NCBI GenBank assembly: GCA_020726505.1
Contig: JAHLEZ010000005.1
Coordinates: 2,976,001 to 3,040,000, forward strand
DNA from: Leptodontidium sp. MPI-SDFR-AT-0119
Lineage: Eukaryota; Ascomycota; Leotiomycetes; Helotiales; Leptodontidiaceae
Direction: 5' to 3'
DNA length: 64,000 nucleotides
In this document: positions 32,801 to 45,305 of the stretch, in pieces
Position numbering within the stretch: the first letter of the stretch is position 1
How the letters are laid out: each line of letters opens with the position of its first letter
The notes under the pieces: generated by a model
The model's database searches: none
Told to the model about the DNA's origin: nothing
What the model saw: only the letters and a program-made list of their open reading frames with translations
Program-made: the position numbers and the translations under genes

Positions 32801-35800
32801 CTTTGAGACAAGTCCTTGATATCGGGCTCGGGCGGGCTCGGTAGGGGAGGCTGATCCGATGCGATGTCGATCCGATGGGCTGCATTTCTATCCGTCTAAT
32901 CCTCCTTCAAAACTCAAATTTTTTCGAAACCGGGCGGCCACGAAGAGAGACATGAAAAATGGAGAACGATGGGATGGCGTGGAGTGGAGAACGGGACGAA
33001 GATGATAAGGTAATAGTAATCAGGTGGAGAATCATTAGACAAGCGATGAGGTGAAACGGATCTAAAGGATTAGAGTTTTCGAGGCACGTCAGTAGATTCC
33101 GGACATTACACGTCAACATTGAAAATCTAGAATCAAGATTTTAGATTTTAGTTTGTAAGGTAAGATAGACGGGAATTAAAGTGTGGAGTTGTTGAGGGGT
33201 TTGAAACTTTGGGTTGTTAGGAAGGAAGGGAAGGAGGGAAGGATTAAGCTTGAATTTTGAAATGACAAGACATGATCACCTCGTCGGCGCAGGTGAGATG
33301 GATCATGGATTAATTTGAGTTGAGATGAGATGAGATGAACGGCGTGAGCGGCAGTGAGGCGAGGCGAGACGAGGTGAGGATCCACAGTATCGACGGCATT
33401 TAAGGCCAAGAGATTGGCACGTCCCGTACTCTTAAAATTGGGTGGAGGAGGGTGGCCAACCGCACTCTTCTCGAAACATACCCTTGCGAACCAAATCTTC
33501 CCGATGGGCAGGGATTAAGCGCATCTATCACATCACATCCGAGCACATCACAGCAAATCAGGCGGGGTGGCAATCAATCAGTCAATCAATCAATCGGCCT
33601 GCAGGAAGGGACGGGGATTAGGTAAGGCGAGGACGGAAATCAGATGGGGCGAATGAGATGAGATGTGATTGTGAATGAATCCCTTCATATTGCAAGGCTG
33701 AGGATCAGGATGAGGGGTGTATCTTAAGATTTGGGTTTGTTTGTTTTTGTTTCGGTTTTTTGTTTCGCTTGCGGAGGATGGAGATGAGGTTATTTCGTTA
33801 GCATTGCCGGTGTTGATTGTCAAACGTCCTGGGCTCCACAGAACAAGACGGTGGATGGCCCGGACTTGACACACTGTGACGGACATGACAGTTGAAGGTG
33901 GAGGGGAGGAGAGGGAAGGGAAGGATGATGGTGGGAGTCTTTTGGTCTGGAGTCTGGACACATCGAATTGTTTGGATAGGTGAGTGGTTAGGTGGCTGGG
34001 TGTCTTGCTTTCTGGCTTGGAAGCCTTGATCAATAGATCAACAGACAGATGGATATTTTGCGTTACGCTTTCACTTCAAATGATTTTCGCGCTCTCTTAC
34101 TCGCTCGCTCAGAATAAATACGAAATAAGATCTGTTCTCACCACCGCCATCAGCTCACTCCCAATCCCGTATTCCTCATTGGCGCCGCCTGGTTAGGTAA
34201 GGCCCGTGGCATGGGACGGGACGGTTCCTGGATTGAAATGCAGGAACCGGAGTAGTGCGGGTGGTTAACCAATGAGAGGGCAGAAGTGACCCTTGGAAAT
34301 CCCGCGAGCAAGACTCTTTTCAGACCCCGCGAAAACTAGGATGGGATGGATGGGATGGCCCCTTATCGTGTCGTATCAATTGCGAAAGGGAGGGAATGAA
34401 GGATCTGAGGGCCTGGAGGGGAGTCTGGACTGGAATGCAGGTGGATAGGCTGGGTGCTGAACTTGCAGTGTGTGAGGGAGGAGTAAGTGTTGGTGATGTT
34501 GGAGGGAGGAGACTTCGGATGAACTGATTTGAAGAGAGGCATCGGCCTTGAAGGTGGCCGGCCGTAACAGTAGCCGTGGCCGAGATGTTTGAATATTTCG
34601 TTTGTTTAGCAGTCGGGTTACAGTATGAGAATAGAATGTTTGAATTGAGACTTAGCCAGTACAACAATGCCAACAAGACTTCGCGAGAATGGATGATGGG
34701 AAGGGAATGTGTTGTTTCTGAAGCTATGGCCTGGCTCAAGCAGCTGGCGTTCGCTGGCATGGCATGACGAGAACACCAGATGAACCATTGAAAAGCTAAG
34801 GACTTGAGACTCTTGACACGACACCTCGAACAACTTGGCATCGCATCTCACGAACAGACGAAGAAAGCCGAAACCATGCCTCATCCTCTCCTCTGGCATT
34901 TAGTGGGTGGTGAGTTGCAAGGTAGGCTTTGGCTTTGGCTTCACTTCGTCATGCCATAACACACTCGAGCTCTCTTTCTGCACATGCACAGATGTGCTGT
35001 TCTGATTCATGAGGTGCATTTCTAGGGCTCTCAACAGGAATTTACCTCTGTTGGGGTTTGTGATTCTCACACTGCAGATGTGCTACTACTGTACTGTGCG
35101 CTTGCTCTAGCTCCAGGCTTGCCAACTATTACAACAGGATAAGAACAGCCTGCTGTATGCGCTGCTGCAGCCAACTCTTCTAGAACCAACCAGACCACTG
35201 ACGGGTTGCCGATGGAGGGTTACATGCAGACGGACGATCGCCTCGAGACTCCTCTTTCGTGCATTTCGGAGGGTAAGTCTGGAAGAATCGATCATACTGG
35301 TGAGGGAGTGCAAAAATACAACAATGGATGTTGCTTGCTGCTTGTTATTTATGGCTGCAACGAGGCGTATGGCAGCTCCCATGTTTATATACTACTTACT
35401 ACCTTACCTACAGGCAACCTACGAGTACAGTACTCCGTACGTACAAATTCATGTAGCAACCCCTTTCTGCAGCTGCAATTGCGGGAAGCCTTACTTCTGT
35501 ACTATCAAATGTTACTGAATCACCAACTCACCCACACCCACACTAAATCCTAAATCCATGAGTCGTGAGTGTGTTGTGTTGCTCTTATGGGTGTAGTGTT
35601 CAGGTGGTATTGAGTAAAGGTGGCTGGTCTTCCTATCCCAAATTGCACACCCAATCTCTCTCCTGTTCTCGTGATGGCTTCACTTGCCTTCCCTTCGCTC
35701 CCCTTCCCTCGTTCCCTCCCTCCACCTTCCTCGTCATCGGAAATGAGGAGATTGAATCCAAGCCAGCGCTGTTCTGGTTCGTGGGATGAAGGATGATCGT

Positions 35801-36431
35801 TTCAAGTGTCGGCAGCGTGGATTGGCCTGCCCCTGAATTGGCACCAGGGCTTCCCGAGCCCGCGAAAGCGGAGAGGTATTTTATCGGCGCAAAATAAAAT
35901 TAGAGCACACACTAGGCCAGTCACTAAGCCAGCACTAGTCTAGCGCGTTTCTCGGCCCCTGCGCTTCGCTCCCTTCCCCAGCGTGCCCATTTCCCGCCGA
36001 ACCTCTTTTACAACACCATCGCCAGTCGACCTCTTCCATTCTTTCTCTCCTACCACCCACCACCTTCCTCAACACCTTCAATTCTCGTCATTCGTGACAC
36101 TTACACTCCTTCAGGAACCCGCGGTCAACACTTCTGTTCATTCCTTCCAGTTTGTTGATACCTTCTCACATTCACGACTCCCGTTCGTCGCACCAACCTC
36201 TTCACACGCACACGAATACTCTCGCGCCCACCGGCCCACATTCTTCGACAGAATCATAAGTACAGCAGTGCTGCCAATCGACACGGTCTCGAATTCGAAA
36301 CACCACAATCCACGCGGTCGACCCGGTCCCAAGTACAAGTACTCTATCCTTTCTCGAAGAAAGTAAACAAAACATCCAAACCCACCCACCCACAGAACCA
36401 TCCCCGACACTCGTTCACCTCGATATCCAAG
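29886..36431. other. 6.5 kb without a recognisable gene
   Basis: Many short frames on both strands are low in complexity and share no domain. The stretch is marked by strand-asymmetric G/A-rich DNA (about 31400-34600), pentamer runs such as GAGAT (33320-33340) and GATGG (34340-34360), and pyrimidine-rich DNA just upstream of the CAP gene (35980-36430), probably its 5' leader. Long leaders, non-coding RNAs or regulatory DNA could be present, but I cannot show any. Confidence 0.4.
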
Positions 36432-37459
36432 ATGCGTTCCTCAACCGTCCTCGCTCTCTTCGGTGCGACTGTCGCCGTTGCTTCGCCAGTCCACCAGGCT
36501 ATGCACAAGAAGGCCTACGTCACCGACATCGTCACTGATATCGTCTACGTTACCGTGACTGCTGGTGATCTTCCCTCGACCTCCGTCCCGGACACCACCG
36601 TCGTCGTCAAGCACACCGTCTACGCTCACCATAAGCCAAAGACCACTGCTGCGCCAACCTCTACGACCCCTCCCCCTCCACCACCCGCCCCAACTACCAC
36701 CTTAATCCCCACCTATGAGCCAGTCGCCCCAGCTCCTGAACCCACCACTTATGCTCCCGCCCCAGTTGTTGAGACTACACCTCCAGCTGTAAAGGTCGAG
36801 GCAGCTACTTCAGTTGCCGCTGCTCCCGCCGCCGCTCAACCAACCGACTACCAATCCACTGCTCTGTACCACCACGACCAGCACCGTGCCAACCACACTG
36901 CCGGCAAGTTGACCTGGGACACCACTCTTGCTGGCTATGCTCAAACCATCGCCCAGAGCTGTGTCTTTGCTCACGACATGTAAGTTGCTCTTTTCCAATT
37001 CTCGATTTCATTGACTGACCCCCAATCAGGACCCAAGGTGGCGGTGGATACGGACAGAACCTTGCCGCCTACGGTACCACTGCTGATATGGGATCCATCG
37101 ACCTGGCATCCGTCGTCGCCGATGCTATCACCAACCAATGGTACTATGGTGAGGCTGCCAACATGCCTTACGGACAAGACAACCCAGCTGTTTCCGGCGT
37201 TCCTGAGTACCTCCACTTCTCTCAGGTTCTATGGAAGAGCACCACCAAGGTTGGATGTGCCACCGTTCAATGCGGAGCTGGTACCATCTTCTCCTACCAC
37301 AGCTTGTACACTGGTGAGTGACTTGACACTGTTTAGTAATTCTGTACTTACCTCGTTTTAGTCTGCAACTACGCTGAGACCGGCAACGTTCTCGGATCTT
37401 TCGCATCTGAGGTCACCGAGCCAATTGGTCTCCCTGGTATCACTGCCAACATCTCGTAA
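36432..37459 (+). CDS. secreted CAP-superfamily (PR-1-like) protein
   Basis: Three exons (36432-36979, 37030-37313, 37362-37459) join in phase to 309 aa. A signal peptide (about 1-17, VLALFGATVAVAS) is followed by a spacer rich in Thr, Pro and Ala (about 70-135, including a PPPPPP run). The CAP domain runs from about 140: ALYHHDQHRANHTAGKLTWD, then GGGYGQNLAAYG and HFSQVLWKSTTKVGCA. The conserved His and Glu/Gln positions of the CAP cavity are plausibly present. Fungal PR-1-like proteins bind sterols or lipids, and some act in export or host interaction; here only secretion and the fold are evident. The Pro/Thr spacer suggests O-mannosylation and wall association. Terminal VCNYAETGNVLG closes the domain. 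Confidence 0.93.
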
Positions 37460-39232
37460 ATGTTCGAGTATTTTGTGCAACATGACGCGTGCGTTTTGAG
37501 GCATTTTATGGGCTCTGGAAAGCGGCTATCTTTCATGTACGATTTTAGGAGGTAGTTGGCGTCGTGGCTGGTCCGCGCTTGACAATTCCTCGACACAACT
37601 CTCTCATCCAAAACAAAATAAGGTTGCACATGTTGGTATAGAATCGTCCCTCCAGAGGTGTGACGAATTTTCTTGCGATCCTTCTGCATTCCGGCCCTGC
37701 TCTTCATCATGCATCATTTCATTCCGGCATCTGCGACTCGTTTTCTTCCGAGATGGATGGGATTATCCGTGGTGGTTTTGCTAGCATTGACACTTTGTCT
37801 TTGCTGCGAACATTTCTGAGCGGGCATTTTCGCTTCTTTGTACCTACACCTTTTTACACCTGAGCTTTTTCCCCCAACCAACAAAAAATGGAAAAGGTTC
37901 CTTGCCCTCAGGCATCTGCATGGATTTTGGTTGTCTTCGTTTTTTTCTTCAACGGCGGGTGAAGGTGGCGATCCGGAAGCATGGGGGTTTTCTTACGATG
38001 TTATGGAAGGAAGGAAATGCATGCGGGCTTGGATGGTGTCTTTTTCGTTTGACTGCGGCTGGACTGGTATTTTGCAAGAACGATACCTTGGCAGGCTGGG
38101 TCAGCAAAAGCACAAACACAAAAATGAAGATTACCGATGAATAAGACTGAAGATCCTGATGGGCGATTGTTCGTGTGTAATGTGTTGAGGTGATGAAGTG
38201 AGAAGAAAGTCCGTTTGTCGTTGGTTTGATGTAAGCGTGAAACCGAAACAGCCGCCTCGATATTGCTATTAGTCTTTGCCTCGCCGTATATTTCATTACT
38301 CTAAGGTGCTATATTACTCTGGAGATCAAAAAGTGATAGGGATTCGGTTGTTTAAAGTAGAGATCTGTTTAAATCGTTAATACCATAGGGCTTTGATTAA
38401 GGCAATGGTGGGAGGTGGTTTTGTTCTTTGAGGCTGATTACAGTGCAGCAGCACTCACTCACTCACTGTGCGGCTCGTGGTGCGGGATTAGTACAGCGAA
38501 ACAGCTTGCCTCGCCTCGCTTTAGCTTTGGCTTTGACTTCTGGAAGATCGTTTGCCGGGCGATAAGGTAAGGTAGCGAAGATCCCGATAAAGTCCCTCAC
38601 TCACTCACACCTCTTCACGTCAACCCTGACTCGACCTTGACATCCACCTCACCGCCGCCTCTCCCTCCTTGCGATATTTCACTTCCTCCACTCCGCGAGA
38701 GAATACGATCTGAGGCTAGGACTGGTTCAGCGGCAGAAGCAGCGGGAAAGAAAGATCGGGTACGGGATACGTCACGATAAAGAATAAGTGGGCAGGAGGG
38801 AAATTTACCCCGCTACTTCACTTTCACTTTCCCGTCACTTCAACTTCCGAGCAAGATTTTGGACTTTGAAGGCCAGAAGCGCAAGACTGCATACTTACGA
38901 ACGAGATCAACGACGGGTCAGTGAGGTGCAGGATTGATAGAGAGAGAGTGTGTGTGTGTGAGAGAGAGAGGGAGAGGGAGAGGGAAATAGCGAGTTAGGT
39001 GCCAGATTGCAGGATTGCCGGATTTCCAGACGAGGCAGAAGAAGAGTAGAGGAGAGAATACGAAGAGAAGACTGCGAGAACGAAACTCTCGAACCCGGCT
39101 ACGTCGCGCATATAAGAAGAAGAAGAAGAAGACGGCAGCAGCAGCAGGAGAACAAGAGAGCAGAGCAGGAGGGCAAGATTGGACAGGACAGGAAGGGATA
39201 GAAAAGAAAAGGGGTACGGCAGCAGCGAGGTC
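37460..39232. other. intergenic
   Basis: 3' flank of the CAP gene and promoter of the DUF255 gene. A mixed GA/GT simple repeat lies at about 38937-38982. No supported gene. Confidence 0.45.
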
Positions 39233-42020
39233 ATGATGGCTGCACAACTCCGGGGGTCTGGGGCTGGGGCAGGACAAGGCATCGCGACGGCTCTCAAGAA
39301 TGGGCTTGCAGGAGCTGGAGCTGGATCTGGAGTGACATCTGGATCTGGATCAGGACAGAACGCAGGAGAGAATGGAGTGGATAAACCAGAACTTGTTCTG
39401 AGCAATAGGGCGGGAGAGAGTAGGAGTCCGTATGTTCGGGCGCATAAGGATAATCCGGTCAAGTGGCAGTTGTGGGGGGATGAGGCTATTGAGATGGCGA
39501 GGAGGGAGAATAGGTTGTTGTTTCTGAGTGTGGGGTATGCGGCTTGTCATTGTGAGTTCCTTTTATTCCTGCTTTGGGTTTGAGGTTTGGGTTGGGAAAC
39601 ACAGAGGGAGGTAGGGGAGAGGGTGGGTGGCAGAGGGAATTGAAGATGGGTGCATTGTGGAATATTGAGGACAGAGCTGATCCGATCTGAATAGGGTGCC
39701 ATGTCATGGAACGCGAATCATTCGAGAACGAAGAAGTAGCATCAATCCTCAACTCTGCCTTCATCCCTATCAAAATCGACCGCGAAGAACGCCCCGACAT
39801 CGACCGTATATACATGAACTTCGTCCAGGCAACGACTGGATCTGGCGGCTGGCCACTCAACGTCTTCGTTACGCCTGACCTCGAACCTGTCTTCGGTGGC
39901 ACCTACTGGCCTGGCCCAACTTCACAGACGCCTTTTGAAGACCAGGTTGATTTTCTGGGTATTCTGAATAAACTGAGCACGGTTTGGAGAGAGCAGGAGC
40001 AGAGATGTAGGAGCGACTCTAAGCAGATCTTGGAACAACTGAAGAGCTTTGCTGCTGAGGGTACATTTGGAGATAGACTAGGTGAGGGGTCCGATGGTCT
40101 TGATATCGAGTTGTTAGAGGAAGCAAACCAGCATTTTGCTTCGACGTTCGATAGCAAGAATGGCGGGTTTGGATCTGCACCCAAATTCCCCACGCCGTCA
40201 AAACTGTCATTCTTGTTGAGGCTCGGCCAATATCCTCCTGTTGTCATCGATGTAGTTGGTGCAGCCGATTGCAGAAATGCTCAGAACATGGCTGTTACGA
40301 CTTTGAGGAAGATGGCTAGAGGTGGTATCCATGACCATATTGGAAATGGATTCGCGAGATACTCCGTCACGGCCGATTGGTCACTCCCACATTTCGAGAA
40401 GATGTTGTATGACAATGCCCAGCTGCTTCATGTCTACTTGGATGCTTTTCTGCTTTCGAGGGATGCGGAACTGTTAGGTGTTGTGTATGACATCTCAATG
40501 TACTTGACTGCCGATCTGGCACACTCTGCTGGTGGGTTCTACTCTAGTGAGGATGCAGATAGTTTGTACAGAAAGGGGGACTCCGAGAAGCGCGAAGGAG
40601 CATTCTATGTCTGGACGAAGCGGGAATTCGAAAACGTCCTCGGCTCTCAAGCTGAGCCTATCTTATCTGCATTTTTCAACGTCAGCGGTCATGGAAACGT
40701 CGAGCCTGAAAACGATGCCCATGATGAATTCCTCGACCAGAATGTCCTTGCTATTGTCAGCACGCCAAGTGCATTGGCTAGTCAATTTGGTATGAAAGAA
40801 GAGGAAGTTGTGCGTATCATCAAAGAGGGCAAGGCCGCTCTCCGAGCGCATAGAGAGAAAGAGCGCGTCAGACCTGTACTAGATGATAAGATCGTCGTAA
40901 GCTGGAACGGTATTGCTATCGGTGCTTTGGCTCGGACAGGAGCCGTGATCAAGGGATTCGATCCAGTGAAATCAGAAGAGTATCTCGGCTTCGCTATCAA
41001 AGCCGCCACGTTCATCAAGGAGAACCTCTACGATGAGTCCTCGAAGATCTTATACCGGATCTGGAGAGAAGGACGAGGAGATACAGAGGGATTCGCAGAC
41101 GATTATGCGTTCTTGATTGAAGGCTTGATTGACCTCTATGAAGCTACTTTTGATGAGAAATGGCTGCAGTGGGCTGATGAGCTTCAACGTACGTTGCTCA
41201 CCTGTTTCTTTATCGTCTGCTTTACACAATTTGGTTACTAACGCGAGAACATTTAGAAACACAAATATCCCTCTTCTACGACTCAGATAGCACATCCGGG
41301 TTCTTCTCCACCCCCGCCTCAGCACCACACATTATCCTCCGCCTCAAAGACGGGATGGACACCTCTGAGCCTTCCACAAACGGTACCTCAGCATCAAACC
41401 TGTACCGCCTCTCCTCCCTCCTCAATGACGCCTCGTACGCCGAGAAAGCCAAAACAACCATCGCGGGCTTCGAGTCAGAGACGTTGCAATACCCGTGGCT
41501 GTTTGCTAGTTTCATGCCATCTGTTGTTGCTAGTCAACTCGGCGTTAGGGGCGTGGTTGTCGCTGGTGGGGAGGGTGGGGAGGGTGTACAAGGGGAGAGG
41601 ATAGGTAAAGTTAAGGAGTTTGAGAAGAGTCCCCGAGGGGGACTGGGGACATTTGCGTGGTTGAAGGATGGGGAGGGAGGATGGCTGAGGGGGAGGAATG
41701 AGCTTTTGAAGGAGTTTAGGGGTAGGGATGGCGTGCCGAGGGTTATGGTTTGCGAGGGCGGAGTGTGTGTTGAGGAGGGTGTGCTTGGTGGGGAGAGGGG
41801 GGAGGTTGTTGGCTCTGCTGCTGCTGCTGGGACCGGGGTGGGCAAGGAGACGGCGAAGGAGATTGATGTCAGTGATGTCAAGGCGGCACTTCTTTCGTTA
41901 GGAGAGGAGAAGACAGCTGAGCCTGTTCTTGCAGAGAAAGAGGGAAAAGAGGGCAAGGAGAAGGAGAAGGAGAAGGCGGATGATATAGCTGCTCCTGCTC
42001 CTGCCCCCTCATCGTCGTAG
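39233..42020 (+). CDS. DUF255 thioredoxin-fold protein (SPATA20/YyaL family)
   Basis: Three exons (39233-39551, 39695-41188, 41257-42020) join in phase to 858 aa; intron 2 has a perfect TACTAAC branch point. A Gly/Ala-rich leader (1-45) precedes the conserved SPYVRAHKDNPVKWQLWG. The CxxC-type motif CHWCHVM (105-111), split by intron 1, defines the N-terminal thioredoxin-like DUF255 domain, and an (alpha/alpha)6-barrel-like domain follows (for example GGIHDHIGNGFARYSVTADW and PHFEKMLYDNAQ). The family (human SPATA20, bacterial YyaL) is widespread, but its reaction is not firmly known. The C-terminus ends in a Lys/Glu low-complexity tail and an Ala/Pro/Ser end that look species-specific. The leader may be a mitochondrial presequence, but this is not certain. 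Confidence 0.92.
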
Positions 42021-42111
42021 TGAAGTGCAAGTGAGGCTGTGCTGCGTTTAGAATGGTGGGTGGGTTACTGACGTCTGGCGTTTGGGCGAGATCTTTTTCC
42101 CGCGTGGAGCG

Positions 42112-42143
42112 GAGATGAGATGAGATGAGATGAGATGAGATGG
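42112..42143. repeat. (GAGAT)n pentanucleotide repeat
   Basis: About six tandem GAGAT units just downstream of the DUF255 gene. The same pentamer recurs at about 33321 and, on the other strand, at about 12991. Confidence 0.85.
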
Positions 42144-43305
42144 GAGGAGTGAATGAATGTTGAGTTGTGGGCTGAGATGTTTGATTGGTTGATGGGTAGT
42201 TTAGTTTAGTATTTGCTGGGAAAGACAATAATTGATTTGCACGCATGCATAGGTGGGTAGAGCAGAGATATGAGAGCCTAACGGGAGGGCTAGGAGAAAG
42301 GGAAGAGAGAGAGGAAGGGCAGACATCACTGGTTGGCGTTTTCATGGCCTTTACTTCCTAGTTTTGCGTTTTGCATAATTGAAGATCTGTCACTCCTCTT
42401 TTTTTGTTTCCTGAAGTGAAGTAAAGTGAAGTGAATTGACATGAGGTAGCGAGAGGTGAGATGGATTGAATGGAAGGGAAGGGAAGGGAACGATGCATGT
42501 CCATCGTTTCTTGCAGGGAGAGGCTATTGCTGGAGTTCTCTACCAGTTTCGATTGAGGTATTCTTGTGTATGCGTAACGAGTCGGCTGAGTTGACGTTCC
42601 AGTACTATGGGTGTGGATGGACATCTGCTGTGGCATGCTTCCTCACATCCGATTTTACCATAGAAAGATATTTGCCGGCATTGGAGGACATTCTAGAATA
42701 TTGTTTGATGGTAGTGCTGTTACAGTGTTGATGCAGTGGCCAGCCTTAATTCCGAATGGAAGAACACCACCGTCATAGGGCGGAATTGATGTCCAAAAGA
42801 TCGCAAGAAGGACCCCGAAAGCTTAGGTTTGGTAGTCACACCATATGTCGAACTTTATGGTTGAAACGAACAGTTCGTTGTGCAAGATGATACGTGGATG
42901 GCTACTAGCTGCCGGCTCTCATGCTGCTACGCCCTTGCTTTCCTACATCGAGACGTGTTTCTGCCTTATTCATTCTCGCCCTCCCATTTTCTTATGCACG
43001 TTTGCTCTTGTCGCAGGCTTTCATAGTTACACAACTTCAACGTGTTGCCATTTGTGCAGCCTTCTGCACGTCGCGCCCCTGTGCAGTTCCAAGGCTTAGT
43101 TGAGTAGCCAATCCTACGGTTCAGAGCATAGCTACCCAGTTGAGATGTCAGGTGTGTGTAGCCGCTGCAGAGGACCCTGCTCAGTGGGCAGCATAAAATA
43201 TTTGCCGATTTCCCCAATCCTCCGATTCCAGTTATCGATCCATTCAAGTGTCAAGTTTAGATTTAAAGCTCCATCATCACAACTTCCAAAGTGAACTCTG
43301 CAATC
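42144..43305. other. intergenic
   Basis: Downstream of the DUF255 gene and upstream of the 457-aa gene. Short frames only. Confidence 0.4.
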
Positions 43306-44916
43306 ATGGCTACTGAGGTACAGTACAACACCGATATACTCTCTCCAGATTTTGTCTTCTAACAAGAATAGTTGCAGTCTTCACAAGACGAGCCCAGAAT
43401 TTTGCATTCGCTCAGGGGTAGTGAGAGACTACATAATGCTCCAGGGCCCGCCAACCGATTTGCACACTCAACAATATTTGCACAAGCCACCGACGGAAAA
43501 GTATACATATCGGAAAGGTGGGGGGGAACACGAGGGGCAGTTGATGATACGCGTAAGTAATTGGACATCGTTCTAGCAATTTTATTTTGATAGAAAGCAG
43601 AGATACTCTGCTCTGAGAAGAATGTCCTTAACCGACAACCTCCCCAACGCTGCCCCACGTTATCATTTCATATTCTGTTTATCAACCAACATCCTCATCA
43701 AAATAACATCTGAATTTTGGCTGACCGGTTCGTAGACACTAGACAAGCCGACATAACAGAACGCACGGTGTATATGAAGGCGGGCCAAAACTATGCTGAA
43801 GTAGTAGCACTTGGCAACATAGATCCAAAGATTCGAATTATATATTCGAGTTGCGGCGATGCTATCTGCATACAACCCACAATTACCCCAATACTCCGAA
43901 CCAGATCCAAGGAGGAATATTTCGAGTTGAAAGCAGGCCGTGCAACTGGCTCCCAGAAGGACGTCGATAACCAGTACAATGATTCCCAGCACCCCGTCCT
44001 GATGGTCATAAGTGATGGGGAGGTTCGGGATAGACAAGAACATGGAGAAAAGTTTACGCCACCTCATTACAGTGAGGTAAAAGTATACGACCCTGCATGG
44101 TTCAGAGTCAAAGGCGAGGATGGGGATCGTGGCAAGCATCTGAGAACAATCAGACTCCAAGCTATCGGTCATGCAGCGTCCAAGTCCATTACAGTCAAGG
44201 AACTACGTCAAGGGGTGATGAACTATGCAAAGGCTAATCCATACTCTGTGAAAGAGAACTGCCACGTCCTAGCCGAGAACGTCGACAGAATCATGGGAAT
44301 CCAGACTAACTCTCCGAACCGCCTGACCAGATTCGTTGACACTCTTTTCGTTGGAGCGGACCGTGTTCAGTCTACCTTCTCGGCAACCAAGTCGGAGTCC
44401 CGTGCTGGAACATTGTTTTCGTCCTTCCGACCCCTCGGATCTCCTCCGGATGGCCCTGATCATACCTATGCCTACTCACCCATGGACTCAGACCTACGCT
44501 CATACGTCCGATCTTCCTTGACCTCCAAGAATCACCATTTGCCGGGCTTCGACAACCTTGATCTCAATCGTGCCGCCCAACCTCGTCTGACGTTGCCACA
44601 AGAAGATATCTTCTCCAAAATCCCACAAAGTCACAAAGACCAATGGAGAGACGGCATCATGAAAGCTAAGAGTGGCGGAGAAGCTGTCGCAGCCATCGGT
44701 GTAACGGCTGGCGGAGCAGCGTTAAGCGCTGCTACAGGTGGTACCGTTACTTTGGTGCCATGTTCATCTGCTGCTGGGGGATTTTTGGTCTCATTCACTG
44801 TCACAAATCCGATTGGGATTGCGTGTTTGGTAGGTGGTGTGGCGATTGGGGTAGGTATTCTTGTCTGGGACGATATCAAGAGGAGTAGGAGTAGACGCTG
44901 TGGCTCTTCGGGATAA
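43306..44916 (+). CDS. unrecognised 457-aa protein with C-terminal hydrophobic region
   Basis: Three exons (43306-43317, 43372-43552, 43736-44916) close in phase. Exon 1 is only 12 nt (MATE); intron 1 has a CTAAC branch point, and intron 2 (183 nt) a GCTGAC branch point before TTCGTAG. The first 250 residues are hydrophilic and mixed, with motifs such as YFELKAGRATG and KHLRTIRLQAIGHAAS. A basic Ser/Pro region follows. From about residue 375 a Gly/Ala-rich hydrophobic stretch (about 60 residues, enough for two helices) ends in a basic tail (DIKRSRSRR). The sequence suggests a membrane-inserted C-terminus. I know no family for it. The uninterrupted 394-codon last exon supports a real gene; the tiny first exon is the least certain part. 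Confidence 0.6.
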
Positions 44917-45305
44917 TCTTGGAGCACATGAGGTTTCGATGGGAAGAGGATGGTGTCTAGATGGGGAGGATAGGATATCTCAATAGCGTAAACTGTTTCG
45001 CTTCTTCGATTGAAGGGTCCCATCGTGTTTCTTAGCACGTTCAGCAATGAAAGCGCTAGCATATTTCATGTGGAGCAACATATCATTGGATATGATGATA
45101 TCGAGCCTCGACTAGGTGACGAAGGCAACCCGCCCCCCCACCCCCCGGCCGGCTAGCACAGACATTTGCAAGCCATGTTTCGCCGCCTCTTCCCTTGGAC
45201 AACATAATCTGCTCCCCTCGTACTCCCCATACTAGCCACCATATCAGAAATATACACCTCTTGAACCTTCTCAGCCACACTTTCTCCTCTCACAAGATAT
45301 CCCTC
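44917..45305. other. convergent 3' flanks
   Basis: Lies between the 3' ends of the 457-aa gene and the histidine phosphatase gene. A C-rich patch occurs near 45130-45150. No gene. Confidence 0.4.

Noticed and set aside
45005..45045. TTCGATT with partly pairing flanks, tRNA T-arm-like
   Set aside because: Lacks the invariant G before TTC, has a stem mismatch, and no upstream D or anticodon arm was found.
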